The notes beneath the pieces were generated by a model. That model searched no databases. It was not told the origin of the DNA and saw only the letters and a program-made list of their open reading frames with translations. A stretch of 52,120 bases of DNA, taken from positions 3,351,655 to 3,403,774 of the forward strand of contig BFEA01000034.1 in the NCBI GenBank assembly GCA_003427395.1. The letters are read 5' to 3'. Within the stretch, counting starts at the first letter, position 1, and every line of letters starts with the position of its first letter. This DNA comes from Chara braunii. Its lineage: Eukaryota; Streptophyta; Charophyceae; Charales; Characeae. Of this stretch, positions 30,942 through 42,205 are shown one piece after another. Position numbers and translations under genes: made by a program.

Positions 30942-31185
30942 GGGTAATAAGAGGAGTAAGGTCTCGAGAGACCCGCCTTATTACCTGAATTTGCTTTAAG
31001 TAAGGGAATGGGGTAATAAGAGGAGTGAGGTCCCGAGAGACCCGCCTTATTACCAGAATCTGCTTTAAGTAAGGGAATGGGGTAATAAGAGGAGTGAGGT
31101 CCCGAGAGACCCGCCTTATTACCGAAATCTGCTTTAAGTAAGGGAATGTGCTAATAGGAGGAGCAAGACCCCAAGAGGTGTTAAG
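30942..31185. repeat. 69-bp tandem repeat, each unit a hairpin
   Basis: Three full units start at 30942, 31011 and 31080, with a partial fourth. In each, GGTAATAAG pairs with CTTATTACC (for example 31012-31020 and 31046-31054), and an inner GGTC pairs with GACC. Because 69 is a multiple of 3, a minus-strand frame stays open and shows a 23-residue repeat with FPYLKQI and RRVSRDLTPLITP. Confidence 0.92.
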
Positions 31186-32189
31186 ACCGTGTTGACCTGT
31201 GTGTGATTGCAGGTCACCTTTACTTTCAAAACGAGTCATTATGAGTCTATACAAGACTGAATGTAATTGCCTTATGGTAACACGTTGGTTCGTCAACTCA
31301 ACCCTCACTCGTCCTCGACACCCACATTTTGCATCGACCTCTGCACAAAAAGGCATTTCTGAATTTTCGGGTCATTGTCTAAATGATCTGTTTGGTCACG
31401 AGGGGTCCTTGAATTGACTAAAATCAGATACGGTTGAATGACTAGGTCGAAAAGGTGATGTCTGACTGAGAGGTTTGAAAGCGTAAGTGTAATGTGGATG
31501 AAAGTGAATAAAAGGTTGACTTTATCGGAATTGTGTAATGTGATTGACTCTTGTCTGCAGGTTAGTAAAATGACCAGTCACACTATTCACTGCAACCCGC
31601 TGAGAAACTTACGCTATCCTGGGCCTTGATCCAAGCATTTTATCAACGCGCGAATTTGTACATTTGGTTTGAGTACCCAACCTTGTGCTTTTCCCTGATG
31701 TTAAGCAAATTAGGATTATTGACAAGGCTAAAAACATTATTCATCTCATGTCCATTTCATCTACATTGATTTGAAAGGTCAATGGCCTATGTTTTCCCTG
31801 ATCAAATCATACTGTTTATGTGAATGTGTTAAGTGTATGTGACATCTCCTTGCCTTATTACTCCGTCTTATTTCATTTCCTATGTATGTATGATATAACA
31901 AAGGGTTTCCATAAAGAGATATGTTGAATGGACTTAATCACTAAGTAGGATAGGGTATATGTTTTACGAGTGACCCCTGATAATTCAAGTACTGAGGGGA
32001 TCCTGCTTCGAAGAACAAAAAAAGTTTGTTGTGAGTCATTACCTATTGAAGCTAGTTATAGTCAGAATTTAGAATGCGCGAACGTTCATCAGTCGAGTCG
32101 ACCTGATTTGTAAGTCGGTCCGGGAGATCAGCGTTCCGATGCCCAACACGTGATCGTGATACGGGTCAGTCTTAGGCGTTCAACCGTAC

Positions 32190-32508
32190 GTATGCCCATG
32201 CTACGGCGATCGAGAAAACACCCTTGGCTGACCTACCTCTGCGATTGCATGTAAAAGTCTTCGCACGTGGGTCAGTAGCTCAGGAGGGATACGCCAACCT
32301 AAGGGATGGTGATAGCTCTCACAGGTGGAGGTGAGTTGTACCTCGCGGAACCTTTGTCCTGTCACAAGGGACCGCGGGAGGTATAGCTGGCGCGCACGGT
32401 CGGAGTTGGTCTTTGGTTAAAACGGTTCTAAAACTTCTGCGTGATGCGACCGTGAGGTCCAACACTAAAAATGTTTCACGTCTGGGTGTGGAACCACCGC
32501 GCCTGACA
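32190..32508 (+). repeat. LTR-associated block, copy 5 (N1 right end)
   Basis: Shares CGTATGCCCATGCTACGG, CAGTAGCTC, CTAAGGGATGGTGATAG and TGCGTGATGCGACCG with the copies at 9985 and 44600. It ends in CCTGACA at the duplication site, which anchors this block to an element end. Confidence 0.7.
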
Positions 32509-32512
32509 CCGC

Positions 32513-33731
32513 AATCGACAGATTGACGTCATAGTTGCTCTACATGATGGAAGAGTCGGCAGTCACTCGAGCAAGGATGCCACGCTTGGAAATATATATG
32601 GTCTCTACTGCTATTGGGAAAATATAAGAAAGATGATCCGCATGTATTGAGAATCTTGTGTTCAATGTCAGGAAAGATCATCTGTTAGATATAAATAGTC
32701 ACTTCATCCGAGGTAGGTGTGGGAAGTAGGGGATGTGGTTCACTTGGGCCTGTTGGGGATGTGGTCCACTTGGACCTGTTGGGGATGTGGTCCACTTGGA
32801 CTTGTTGGGGATGTGGTCCACTTGGACCTGTTGGGGATGTGGTCCACTTGGACCTGTTGGTAATGTCACTAGGAATAGGAGGGTACAATTATATCTTTTA
32901 TGCATGAGACAACCTAACATGGTTTGTGGACGGTAAGGTTATTCGCACGAAAAATGGAGAAGTATTGACACAGTGCATCGAAGAATCTTACCTTCAATAC
33001 CCGTTTGTGGTAGAGTTTGTAATGGACAGAGGATCGGAGTTCACTTGTGCTGAGGTAAAGGCGCTCTTGAAGGCATATAGGGTAATTGCTAAGTACAAAA
33101 CTGCAACACATCCCCAAGCAAATTCACCAGTGGAAAGGGGGCACAATACACGCACGAACCTCTTCGCAAACTGGACAAGTTGTAGACCATACCATAGCTG
33201 AAAGGTTTAAGTGCGACGTTTTTTCGTGGAAAATATAACTGTTAAAAAAATCACAAGGTATGCGCCGACAACATTATGGTATGGGAGGCACGCAACATTT
33301 CCGATCGAGAGTTTCCTAAAGACTTGGTGGCGCCAAGACCTTGAAACTACTTTGTCGTTCGAAGACCTGGTAGACCTAATAGCATGTCATATTGGTGTCA
33401 CAGAAGAAAGGATTAGGGATGCAGTTAATAGTTCAACAAATCGTCGCACTAAAGATAAATTCATATGGGACTGAATAACACACTTGCGATGGGAGTCATT
33501 GAAGTTTGGAGGCGTTGCACTATTATACGACTCCTCACCGGAAAAGTAGTGGTCTAGAAAGCTTGATAAAAGATGGCTAGAGCCATACAGAATTGCTCGT
33601 TGCAGAGAATACAGAGCATACCAAATTGAAGAACTGAATCGGACGACATGAAAAGATTGGATGTTAGGAACTAATTTGAAGAAGTTTGTGGCGCGAGAAG
33701 GGGTGAGTGCAGTAAAAGGATTAGACAGATA
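32513..33731 (+). pseudogene. INT: Ty3/gypsy integrase (decayed)
   Basis: Integrase inserts element DNA into the genome. The zinc-binding part reads RQIDVIVALHDGRVGSH then, after a stop, ESCVQCQERS (two His and two Cys present). The first catalytic Asp lies in VVHLDLL, inside the tandem repeat at 32729-32858, which shifts the frame. The core continues GIGGYNYIFYA, one stop, then FVVEFVMDRGSEFTCAEV with the second Asp (33025-33027) and the Glu in VERGH (33133-33135), 35 residues apart. ENITVKKITRYAPTTLWYGR and FPIESFLKTWWRQDLETTL follow (33211-33474). The C-terminal part, DKRWLEPYRIARC, lies near 33557-33604 after more stops. Confidence 0.9.
32729..32858 (+). repeat. Five tandem 26-bp units at the first integrase Asp
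   Basis: Units start at 32729, 32755, 32781, 32807 and 32833. Each encodes, in one frame, GDVVHLDLL or a variant. Unit 1 has Gly in place of the Asp. Four extra units add 104 bp, moving the frame by two, which is the shift seen between the zinc-binding part and the rest of the core. Confidence 0.97.
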
Positions 33732-33989
33732 ATTAGAATAATAGAGGGGGAAAAATGGATCCGTGAGGTTTGAGGGGTGAGCGGGATAAGACGTAAAGCA
33801 TGATGAAATTTTCTATTTAGATAGGTCGAGCCAACCAAAGTAGGGAGGGTAAGATTGTTAAAAATTATATATATAAATGGATTGTCAAGTATGTCCGATT
33901 ACTAAAGTATGAGTATGCCTGCTACACTGATTGATTGCCCTATGTTTACCCCTTTGTATGCATGTCATTTTCTCTCGCCTTATATGCAG
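33732..33989 (+). other. Short non-coding spacer after integrase
   Basis: A/T-rich, with a short TATATATAAA run near 33869-33878. Nothing recognised. Confidence 0.4.
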
Positions 33990-36440
33990 GTCTGACTTTA
34001 CGAAGACTGCTATGCGGAAGGGGCAGGAGGGACAGATAGCCACAGGAAGAACCCCGAGGGGGTTCAGGAGGTAGAGTCACGACGGTCACATCAACGAGAT
34101 GGCACTTCAGTCAATAATGAAAGTAATTCAGACATGTTAATCGAGTTGTACACACGGCATGCAGCGGGTATGGGATGGTTTGTGAGAACGATGATTGAGC
34201 ACTTGAGAGGTACAAGAGAGATGAGGGAGAGGACTAACGAGTTGAGGGTGAGAGGAGAAGGTTGGTCTGAGATAGAGACAAGTCTACGGATGTTGCAACC
34301 ATCATCATTGGGACTTGATAGGTTACCCATCCGCATGACCGCAGATAACTTGGAGGACGTCTTTCCAGTAGAGGAGGAGCACTGCAAGAACGTTGGTATT
34401 ATAAAAGAGGAGTATACGAGGATGATCCAGTAGTGGGCGACACCAGCGCTAAGGAGGGACGTCACACATATAGGGCGCATGACCCGTGATTGGGAAGACT
34501 ACAAGGCTCGGATTAGGAGTGCTTGCGAGCTATTTCGACACGGATCCCCGAGACCATGAGTTGAGAGGAGGAGAAGTGATAGGCCACAAGCTACAGAGAG
34601 GAGGCGAGTTGATTCTCATCATCACAGGGCGGTCATTGATTTGGGAGATAATAGCCCACCTTCGCCACCCGACCCTGAGTGAGAGCTCGAGGTGGGACCA
34701 GTACTAGAGGCTGTCCTTGAGCTAGGAAACCTACCGAAGGACGAGATATTGGAGGGAGCTCAACCCATTGCGGATTTGGAGGAGCTAGAGGCACACTTGG
34801 AGCCATCACCGTGACTCTCCTCTAAGGCATCTCCTACCGCTACACTTGGTATTACCCCTAGGACAGTGGCAAGTCGGGAGTGCACACCTATAGCTGCATC
34901 TGAGGCGCGAAGTCCAGAGGTCGAGAGTGAGGAGGTCTGGCGAGTGCAGGCGAGTAGAGTGATCGATATACATCTTGTTGTTGAGGCAAGAAAAATTGTT
35001 GACATCGACGGGATGCCACGAGCTGAACCACTTGGAGGGATGCCACATCGAGACAGAGATCCGAGGAGAGGCCACGGAGCAGGTCATTCACCAGAGGAGA
35101 GAGGAAGAGGCCGTTGAGGAGCGACGAGCTAGAGTGGAGGCGAGACTTGAGGAGATAAGGTGAGAGAGAGATAGGAGAGAGGCAGTTAGGATATCGTTGA
35201 ACCCACTGGTAGACGTGAGGCCGTAGGAGAGATTAGTGGATGTCATTTGGGCTAGTTGGCAGCGGCAGAGGGACACAGCGCGCCAGGGATCGCAGGATCC
35301 TGACCCCATAGACACGAGACTGGAAAAGCAGGGATCTGATGGACACCGGCTTCACTGCAGCGAGGGGCGTTGATCAGGACCTGGATAGGAGGATAAGCCA
35401 GATTGAGACCACTTCCTTTGATAGATACTCGCTGGTTAACGCTGAGCTCGCGGCAAGGAAATTAAAGGTGGAAAATTTGTCTGGACGGGTGGAGAAAGCA
35501 GAGACAAAAATCAAGGAGCATAAGGCTGCGTTTCAGACGTAAGAGGCTGAGTGGGTGAAAAAACTTCAGGAGATGTGAGCAAGGATGGACAGATTCACGT
35601 CCACAACAGTAGTAAACTGGACTGAATAGAGCAGATATGGTATCCAGGGTCAGTGGTGCAGAGCCTCTTTGGACCGAAGGGTAGAGTAGAGCCTCCTCAA
35701 CAGCAGGGATTGGGCAGAGTAATCATGGACCCTGTTGAGGCAGAGGAGAAGAAGGAGAGAGAGAAGGGAGCTTTGAGTTCAAGGTCCCCATAAAATTTGT
35801 ATCTTAGTGACCGACACCTACGCAGCAGGAGTTGGTTGTCGAAGAGTTTGCCCAAGTACTTGCAACCGAGCCAATTAGGAGACATGCGCATGAGATGGTT
35901 GAGGAGGTCGCACAAGCTTCATCGAGGGACCTTTGGATAGGTTGTTGGAGGTGGTTGTTGAGAGGCTAACGCCATTGCCCATTTCTATGCCAGTTGCGAG
36001 ATTTGCTCGGGTTCCAAATATGGCGATTGCTCAAGGATCGAGTGGGAGGTTAGAGGAGACAGTGTTGGGGATGCCATGAGGATGGCAGAGGAGTGAGTTG
36101 AGTTTTATGCTAGTCACAGAGAGGGACACTCAATTATCCGGGGAAGCGTCGTGCAAGCCTGCACTAGTTGCTACTATGGAATTTAGCACTCCCTTGAAGA
36201 GACCACTTGGGTTGGATCCATCAGAATATATACTTCTGCCAGTCTGGGAAAGAGGATGAGCTTGTGGCTGTCAGGGTCAATTTCAGGAGGATCAACGCCA
36301 AGATCAGTACAGCAGGGAGCTACGAGTCAGGTCGCGAACACCCCCTCATCGTCTATCCCCCGAGAGAAAAAAGAGAAGAGAGTAAGAAAGCGCGATCGGG
36401 AGCAAGAGGCTTCGGATCCCCGCTAATCAGAAGGACTTTG
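33990..36440 (+). pseudogene. Post-integrase reading region of element B (decayed)
   Basis: Coding-like pieces in changing frames follow the integrase in the same orientation. 34134-34430 has FVRTMIEHLRGTREMRERTN and ITADNLEDVF-type text; then RDWEDYKARIRSACELF; an acidic Pro-rich part (DNSPPSPPDPE, LEELEAHLEPSP); a basic Arg/Glu-rich part near 35090-35200; and a probable coiled coil at 35339-35540 (RRISQIETTSFDRYSLVN, VEKAETKIKEHK). A C-terminal basic word, EKRVRKRDREQEASDPR, lies near 36370-36420. Charophyte-type gypsy elements, as I remember them, have a long tail after integrase. Its role is unknown. At least eight frame breaks or stops are present. Confidence 0.6.
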
Positions 36441-38414
36441 TAAGGCTTTAGGTTAATAGGAAAGACGGACGGCTATGACGATGGGATTTTTCTTCATAAG
36501 GGTCCGGAAAGGGTGAGGATGTATCGTTGGGATGTGGTCCTAGTTGGTAGGTGTACATATGACACTATTTTACGACCATTGAGTGGTTGTGTGAGTTAAG
36601 ATGGATTGAGATTGTAAGGATTTCAGACTTGTGATGAGATAACGTTAGGTGTGAATATTGATTGAATTTGTATCTGGATTAGATTACGATCGTACTACCC
36701 TTGGTTGTTTTGAGCAGTCGTACCTAAACACACATATGTGCCGTAGAGTGTATTAGGATAGGATGTGTGCTTATAAGTGTACAAGATTTTTTTTAATATA
36801 GTGTAGTGAGAGAGAGTTTTACACATGTATGATGACTTGAGCTTGCTCTGGGCTCAGACATTTGAGACTATCTTTCCTCTTTTTTTTATTGTTATTTTGT
36901 ATGATATATGTGAATTTTCCGATAAGGATTTTTGTCGGACGACATTTTGAGGTTTCTATCATTTGTAAAGTCACATTAGCAAATAATTTTTTCTTTTTTA
37001 TTTTACATAATGATCGTTATCACTCTCACATGTGTTAACTCGTCCAGATGTATGAAAGTTTTGTGTGGTTCAGATGCGTGACATCTCATTGTGTATTATA
37101 ACAAGATAAAGATGTGAGTTGCGTGTCTCCTGCCTATGCCTATGCAAGCTTGTTGAAAAGACAGGCAAGTGTCCAAGTATGGGTAGGAGAAATGCAATCA
37201 TAACTTGAGTAAATGTATGAGAAATTAAGAAAGTCTCTGTGATGGTCAAATAAATCTGATAATTGGGCAAACGTTTGTTTTGAAAAGAGATATGTGAGGA
37301 AAACCCAAAGATTGGTCACCCAAAAAAGTTGAGGTATTTTTGTGAGAGTTCCCTTGAATAGGGAGCTAATTGAGATTCTTGAGCGACATAACAAAGTTAG
37401 ATGTGTCAAAGTCTGACGAGAAAGGTCAAATGTTTGTGTGATATGAATGTGAGGTTTATTGTTCCTCGAATGTGTGGCCTACTCCACCTTAATTAGAGTG
37501 GGGAGGCTACGACCTTGTGTACGATGGTGGTGGAAGGTTTGTGAGTGTCTTAAATTTTTGCAGTATGGTTTGTGTATGCCCAGCAAACGCCGATTATTTA
37601 AAAAGGGCACCAATTGTTTACTATAATGTTAATCTGGGAATAATATATTGAGGCTCGACTAAGGGGTTAAGCTTAGTATTATCGAGGCACAACTTTCGAT
37701 GTTTGCTGCTAACTGGCTCAATCTAGCAACAGACCCACGACTTATCAATGGATTGGAGTCTGATGAGTAGGTCACCTCGAGAGTTCTAATTCGGCGAGAG
37801 GGCGAAGGGATTGAATAAAGTATAGAGTTGGAATCCTTATGGTTATCAAATAGGTAGGAACTGCTTATCGTTGCACAACTAACGAAGGCACTATCGCTGT
37901 ATAACAACGCGATGGGCCATAGGTTTGGTTTGATAAACTAGTCTATGGTGAGCCAAGATGGAGACCTGCCCACCTGTGCTAAACTCCAAGGTGGATGTGG
38001 TGTAGGTTATAAGGTTATGATGGATGAACCATTACTTTTGGCGGAAAAAAAACTTTGAGAAGTAGAAAGGTTTCGGTTAGGGTACGCAACTAATCTTGAT
38101 CTCGCACGTTAAACCAAAGCAATAAACACCCAACAAGCAATTGAATGATGTCTAAGACAAAGGAAGAGGAATGACAACTATTACACGCAATCGAAATTCA
38201 AGATGTAGTACTAATTAAGTATCCCCGTAATCCGAGGCCAGGATTCAGGAGACCCAGGTTGAAACCCTGACAGTTCTGAGTCGTAATGAGAATCAGTTGG
38301 TCGAATGACTCGAACACAGTCAAACCGACGGATCGGATTGGTTGCCTTCTCGTCAACAAAAAGGTGCTAAGTATGTTTTGTAATAGTTGATAATTCGATG
38401 GAATGGGGATGTCG
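36441..38414. other. No gene recognised; 3' LTR of B not found
   Basis: The 3' LTR of element B would be expected here, but I see neither the LTR-start core nor the LTR-associated block. Sequence is moderately A/T-rich, with weak short frames only. B may have lost its 3' end by deletion, or the LTR may be too diverged to see. Confidence 0.5.
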
Positions 38415-38819
38415 CTTCGATGAGACTATGCAGTATGCGGAACCCGTTTAAATGGGATTTCGTTAGTGCTAGTACCAGCCTGGGGCCTAACACTATTGGT
38501 TACAGTGCCAGACTTTTGTGCAACAGATTCAAGGATTGAGGCCAGCCGCCCGCGACAAAGGAGCGAAGAGGCACTATGAAGGAAACTGAGGGGTGGAGGG
38601 CTCAGCGGGGCTATCCCCCTCAGTTTTGTTGTTGACCAAAGCAACAGAACCGATAGGTGGGACCGGGGGGGTGCCGATAGTCCCCTCTGTTCCCCAATCT
38701 CCACTTCCTTTTGTTTTTTATATTTTATTTTTACTTAATTATTATTTAGTTATTTCTTTTAATCTTTCGTTTTCAAAATCGGTTTTGGTGTCGGTACCAA
38801 GATCGGGCCTGAGATCGGT

Positions 38820-38880
38820 GGGCGTAGCTCAGTTGGTTCACGCCCGGACTGCTGAAATACAGGCCCAAGTTCAAATTCAG
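38820..38880 (+). repeat. tRNA-like module of the tRNA/U6 unit (A2)
   Basis: The A box TAGCTCAGTTGG (38825-38836) fits the consensus fully. The B-box-like GTTCAAATTC lies at 38869-38878. The linker to the U6-like part contains GGACTG/CAGTCC (a perfect 6-bp stem) and AGGA/TTCT-type pairing. Confidence 0.7.
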
Positions 38881-38966
38881 ATGCTTTCAGATGAAGAGAA
38901 TAGGATCGTTCTGAATTGCCTAGGGACTGACCAGTCCAACGAGTGATATCTCAAACCGGTGGCTTG

Positions 38967-39064
38967 GTCCTTTGGGACATCCGTTAAAATTGGAACGATA
39001 CAAAGAAGATAAGCATGACCCCTGTGCAAGAATCGCACACATAAATCAATCGAGAGTTATTTTT
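38967..39064 (+). pseudogene. U6 snRNA-like sequence (A2)
   Basis: Aligns base for base with 5591-5688 and with U6. It keeps GGGACATCCG, AAAATTGGAACGATAC, the AGC triad and a T-run end, but the ACAGAGA box reads ACAAAGA. The A1 copy keeps that box and has decayed elsewhere, so neither copy is a full U6. Both share the same departure from U6 after CCCCTG-GCAAG, so they descend from one U6-derived ancestor. Confidence 0.8.
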
Positions 39065-39289
39065 GTTGTTTTTGTAGACACGGAGGACGTGAACGCAGTG
39101 AGATTGCGTGGCGTGAAAGTTGATGTTAACGAAGAGAGATTGAGGAAGGCAATGGGATTGGGTAAGAGGGAGAGTGAGCGACAGAGAGAAAGAGAGAGAA
39201 AATACTTAATCAATATGTAATGATGTAGGTGAACCGAAGATCGAACTGTGGTGTTAAAACCCCACGCTAACTCAGTGTGGAGGGCATCG

Positions 39290-40520
39290 ACCAAGTCCTA
39301 ACGATCGACTCATTCCCGTTTTGCACATATTAGTGAGAGTTAGATCATGGCCATTGTTGCTCCTCGTGGTTGTTTTTCTTGTTCCATTTTCGAGGTCGTA
39401 CTGCCTTTACTCTCATCGCGGCAATGCTGCCCCGCCTCTTGAACCTCACAGTCGCATTATTGTTAGGCGCGTCAGAAGCCGTGTGAATGTGGGCGAGATA
39501 TTGGCCAGATGTGACATGTTTTTTCGTGTTCTAACGGACGGTCTAATGAAATGGCAGATCTTGTGAGTGGCGGATCAGGGCTACCGTTGTCGTCAGTGAG
39601 CTCATAGTCGCCTTCAAAAATTATAGGTGGTTACCTACTTCGTTGTAAGGTCTTCCTTGAGTCCCTCGTCCGTTAGTACGGGGTAGTCATGTTGACTTTG
39701 ATCGTTGTTGCTCTAATGATGGTACTCGGCGAAGTACTATAGTGTGTCTTCTTTTGTTTTAGCGGGGGATTCATTCACTGTCGACACTCGTAGTGAATAG
39801 CGGAACAAAGTTCTTTGTGTGGTCGCCCCTTACTCAATTCGGACTCATTTCGTAGGAAATTGCCTTCTTCGACTTCAGTGTTGTGTTTTCCAATCGAGAT
39901 CTTCATTTTGTGGCTGTTTGTCGGACCGCTTGACGTTTTCTCGACCCTCAAGTAGGTCTAGCTGGACCAACGACCAAATACAGCTAAGTTGTTGTATAAA
40001 GCAAGTTGCTAGATCGGTTGGCTAGGCACATAAGGGGTATTCAGGAGGTCGTGGGGTTAAGCCCATCCCCCACCCCCCCTGTTCGTTACTGGTTATCTAG
40101 TTGGTAATCCTGTTCATGTTCGTTGTTAGCGATCTTCTTCTTCAAAAGTGGGGCTTTGATCAAGTTACAACATGCATCTTTTTCACAGTCACTGGAGTTG
40201 TATTCATCGCATATGTGAACTGCTGAGATTTTCATGAAGTACAGTTAATGAGGTTTCGCTGATGGTTGAGCTGCTGTTTCATTGAGTCGTTGTTTGTTGA
40301 GTTTTTTGTTTGTTGGGCAGTTGTTCGTTGATTGTTGCTCGCTAGGTCTGTTGGGCACTGCTGACTATTGAATTGCAGAGCATTAACTGTCAGTGATTAC
40401 TATGCTTTGTTGTTATTGATATGCTTTTTATCGTTGCGAGTTTACTATCTGTGAATGTTATGTTTTGCGGTTGGTTGTGCATAGTTGGCGTGCAGCTGTC
40501 AGCGCTGTGCTTTGCAGTGT
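39290..40520 (+). other. A2-specific segment relative to A1
   Basis: Absent from A1. Part of it (40320-40510) resembles A3 in reverse (14040-14250), so A1 probably lost it. Contains a SINE head at 40008. T/G-rich with repeated GTTGTTTG-type words, no gene recognised. Confidence 0.55.
40008..40066 (+). repeat. tRNA-derived SINE head
   Basis: A box TAGATCGGTTGG, then GGCACATAAGGGGTATTCAG, then GGAGGTCGTGGGGTTAAGCCC (read as overlapping pieces) with a B-box-like end. The same order occurs on the minus strand at 51205-51285, so this is a dispersed family. Confidence 0.65.
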
Positions 40521-41334
40521 ACATCAAGATCACCGAGTTTTTGTGTCCCTGCTTATTGTGCTCGTAGTTGTTAGTCAGACCTTGTTGTGATTGTTTTTTA
40601 CCGACATTTCCAAGAGAGTGCAGGGCGAGCTCTATTTGAACACATGCTTTTCTAGGTTGCGTAGTTACGTTATGATTCGTGGTTGGAGCACAGTGCCTTG
40701 AGGGAGTGGTCGGACTCTTCAGAAAGGTCACCGCAACAACTCGAACTTCGGAGTTGTCAGAGGGCCGTTTTATTCATCTTCTTAGTTGGGATTCCACCAT
40801 CTTCACTTCGATTTGGTCACCATTGAGGGGCCCTCAGGCGTGTCAAGGTACCAAGGTCCTCTCATGCGAGTTGAATTACTCCCCTCTTGTATCTCGAGAG
40901 TCTGAAACCCGTTCTTCTGCCCTTCTTATTCCAAGTCTAATCTGTGGTTCGGAGAGGAAGGCAGCAGATGGGATTGCAACCCACAAGAACGCAGCAAGAC
41001 CTTGTGGGAGGTTCACCCACCGATTGCGGGAGCTTTGCCGGTTCTCGGGAGGAGTTTTGGAGGCATGGAACAGACATGTATACCTTCTCTACCATGTGTG
41101 AACCCTCTACACCCTTATCAACATATCTCTCTATGTTAACTACTATATATGTGTATGTCCCTATGAACTTTGTTTCGTTCAAAACCTAAGTCGGATTAAG
41201 TAAAGGGAATGCATGGTTGAATTTTACCTATTTTTATTGCTTGAAACTCAGACAGAAAGGGATTAATTTGGGGAAGATGGGAATGCATGGTTGAATTTCA
41301 CCTATTCTTATTGCTTGTTGATTGGGTCCTCAAG

Positions 41335-42205
41335 GGTTAGGCAATGTGGCTTCGGCTTAGCTGACCGCTTTGTTTATTTTGTTTCCTCTGCAACTAGACA
41401 ATGCGACTTCAGTAAGGTCTAGTTGTTGTGGTGTTTGTTGGTTCTCGCCAATTACAGTCAGACAAACAGACGTTTATCAGACTTGGTTGTTGTATTGTCT
41501 TGTCTTCTTGACAATTAGACAATGTGGCTTCGGTCAGGTCTGATTGTCATACCTCTATAAGTTGTTATCCGTGCGGCTAGGCAATGTGGCTTCGGTTTGC
41601 CCTAGATGACTATGCTATGTCGTTTTGGTCCTTACTCAAACTGGACAATGTGACTTCGGTCAGGTCTAGTACTTGTTTTTATGGTGATTTGCCTTATTGA
41701 AACGATTTAAGAGTTTGGTAATGTGGCTTCAATCAGATCCAACTACTTATATTTTCTAAGGGAGGTTTTGACTAATGACTAAGCAATGTGGCTTCAGTTT
41801 TGTTTAATATAAGATTGCGCAATTTAAATAAAAGTTGGAAAATATGACTTTCTATATAAACAAATATTATAGTTCTATTATTGAACAAAGTTAGTCAGAC
41901 AATGTGACTTCAATTTAATCTGACTATAGTTTATCACAAAAGGAAGAAAATACTTAATTAAGAATATAATGAGTGTAACCTAAGGTGGAGTGAGCAATGT
42001 GGCTTCCATTTGGCTCAGCCTTAGTCTTCAAAAGATTAATGTTGATAAAGATATTATAAATTGGATATTAAATATTTGGGAGGGCTAGGCAACGTGACTT
42101 CGGTTTGGTCTACTTAACTGTCTAATGAAGAGATAAATAGTTGTGTCCTTTGTTTGTGTATACAAAGGAAAGGGTTAAGTAATGTGGCTTCGGTTTCGCT
42201 TAACC
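41335..42205 (+). repeat. Array of conserved-loop, variable-stem hairpins (A2)
   Basis: The best-kept array. Stems include CAACTAGAC/GTCTAGTTG (41391-41399 and 41417-41425), an 11-bp GACAATTAGAC/GTCTGATTGTC with one G-U (41510-41520 and 41538-41548), AGTCAGA/TCTGACT (41893-41899 and 41919-41925), TGAGC/GCTCA (41991-41995 and 42013-42017), and GGTTAAG/CTTAACC (42173-42179 and 42199-42205). Loops stay close to AATGTGGCTTCGGTYWG. Confidence 0.8.

Larger units (their letters stand above)
24873..32508 (+). mobile_element. Nested element N1 (7.64 kb) inside B pol
   Basis: N1 begins TGTCGG with the TACCCTTACAAGGGCA core, an LTR-like start, and ends CCTGACA, giving TG...CA termini. A CCGC duplication flanks it (24869-24872 and 32509-32512; a fifth base is T on one side and A on the other). 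Removing it joins the pol spacer to the integrase zinc-binding region of B. Its right end (32190-32508) carries the LTR-associated block. No second LTR start was recognised, so it may be a truncated or unusual LTR element. Contents are microsatellites, exon-like pieces and structured non-coding sequence. Confidence 0.7.

Noticed and set aside
30901-31356. Protein with a 23-residue repeat
   Set aside because: The frame stays open because the unit is 69 bp. The hairpin pairing explains the conserved bases better.
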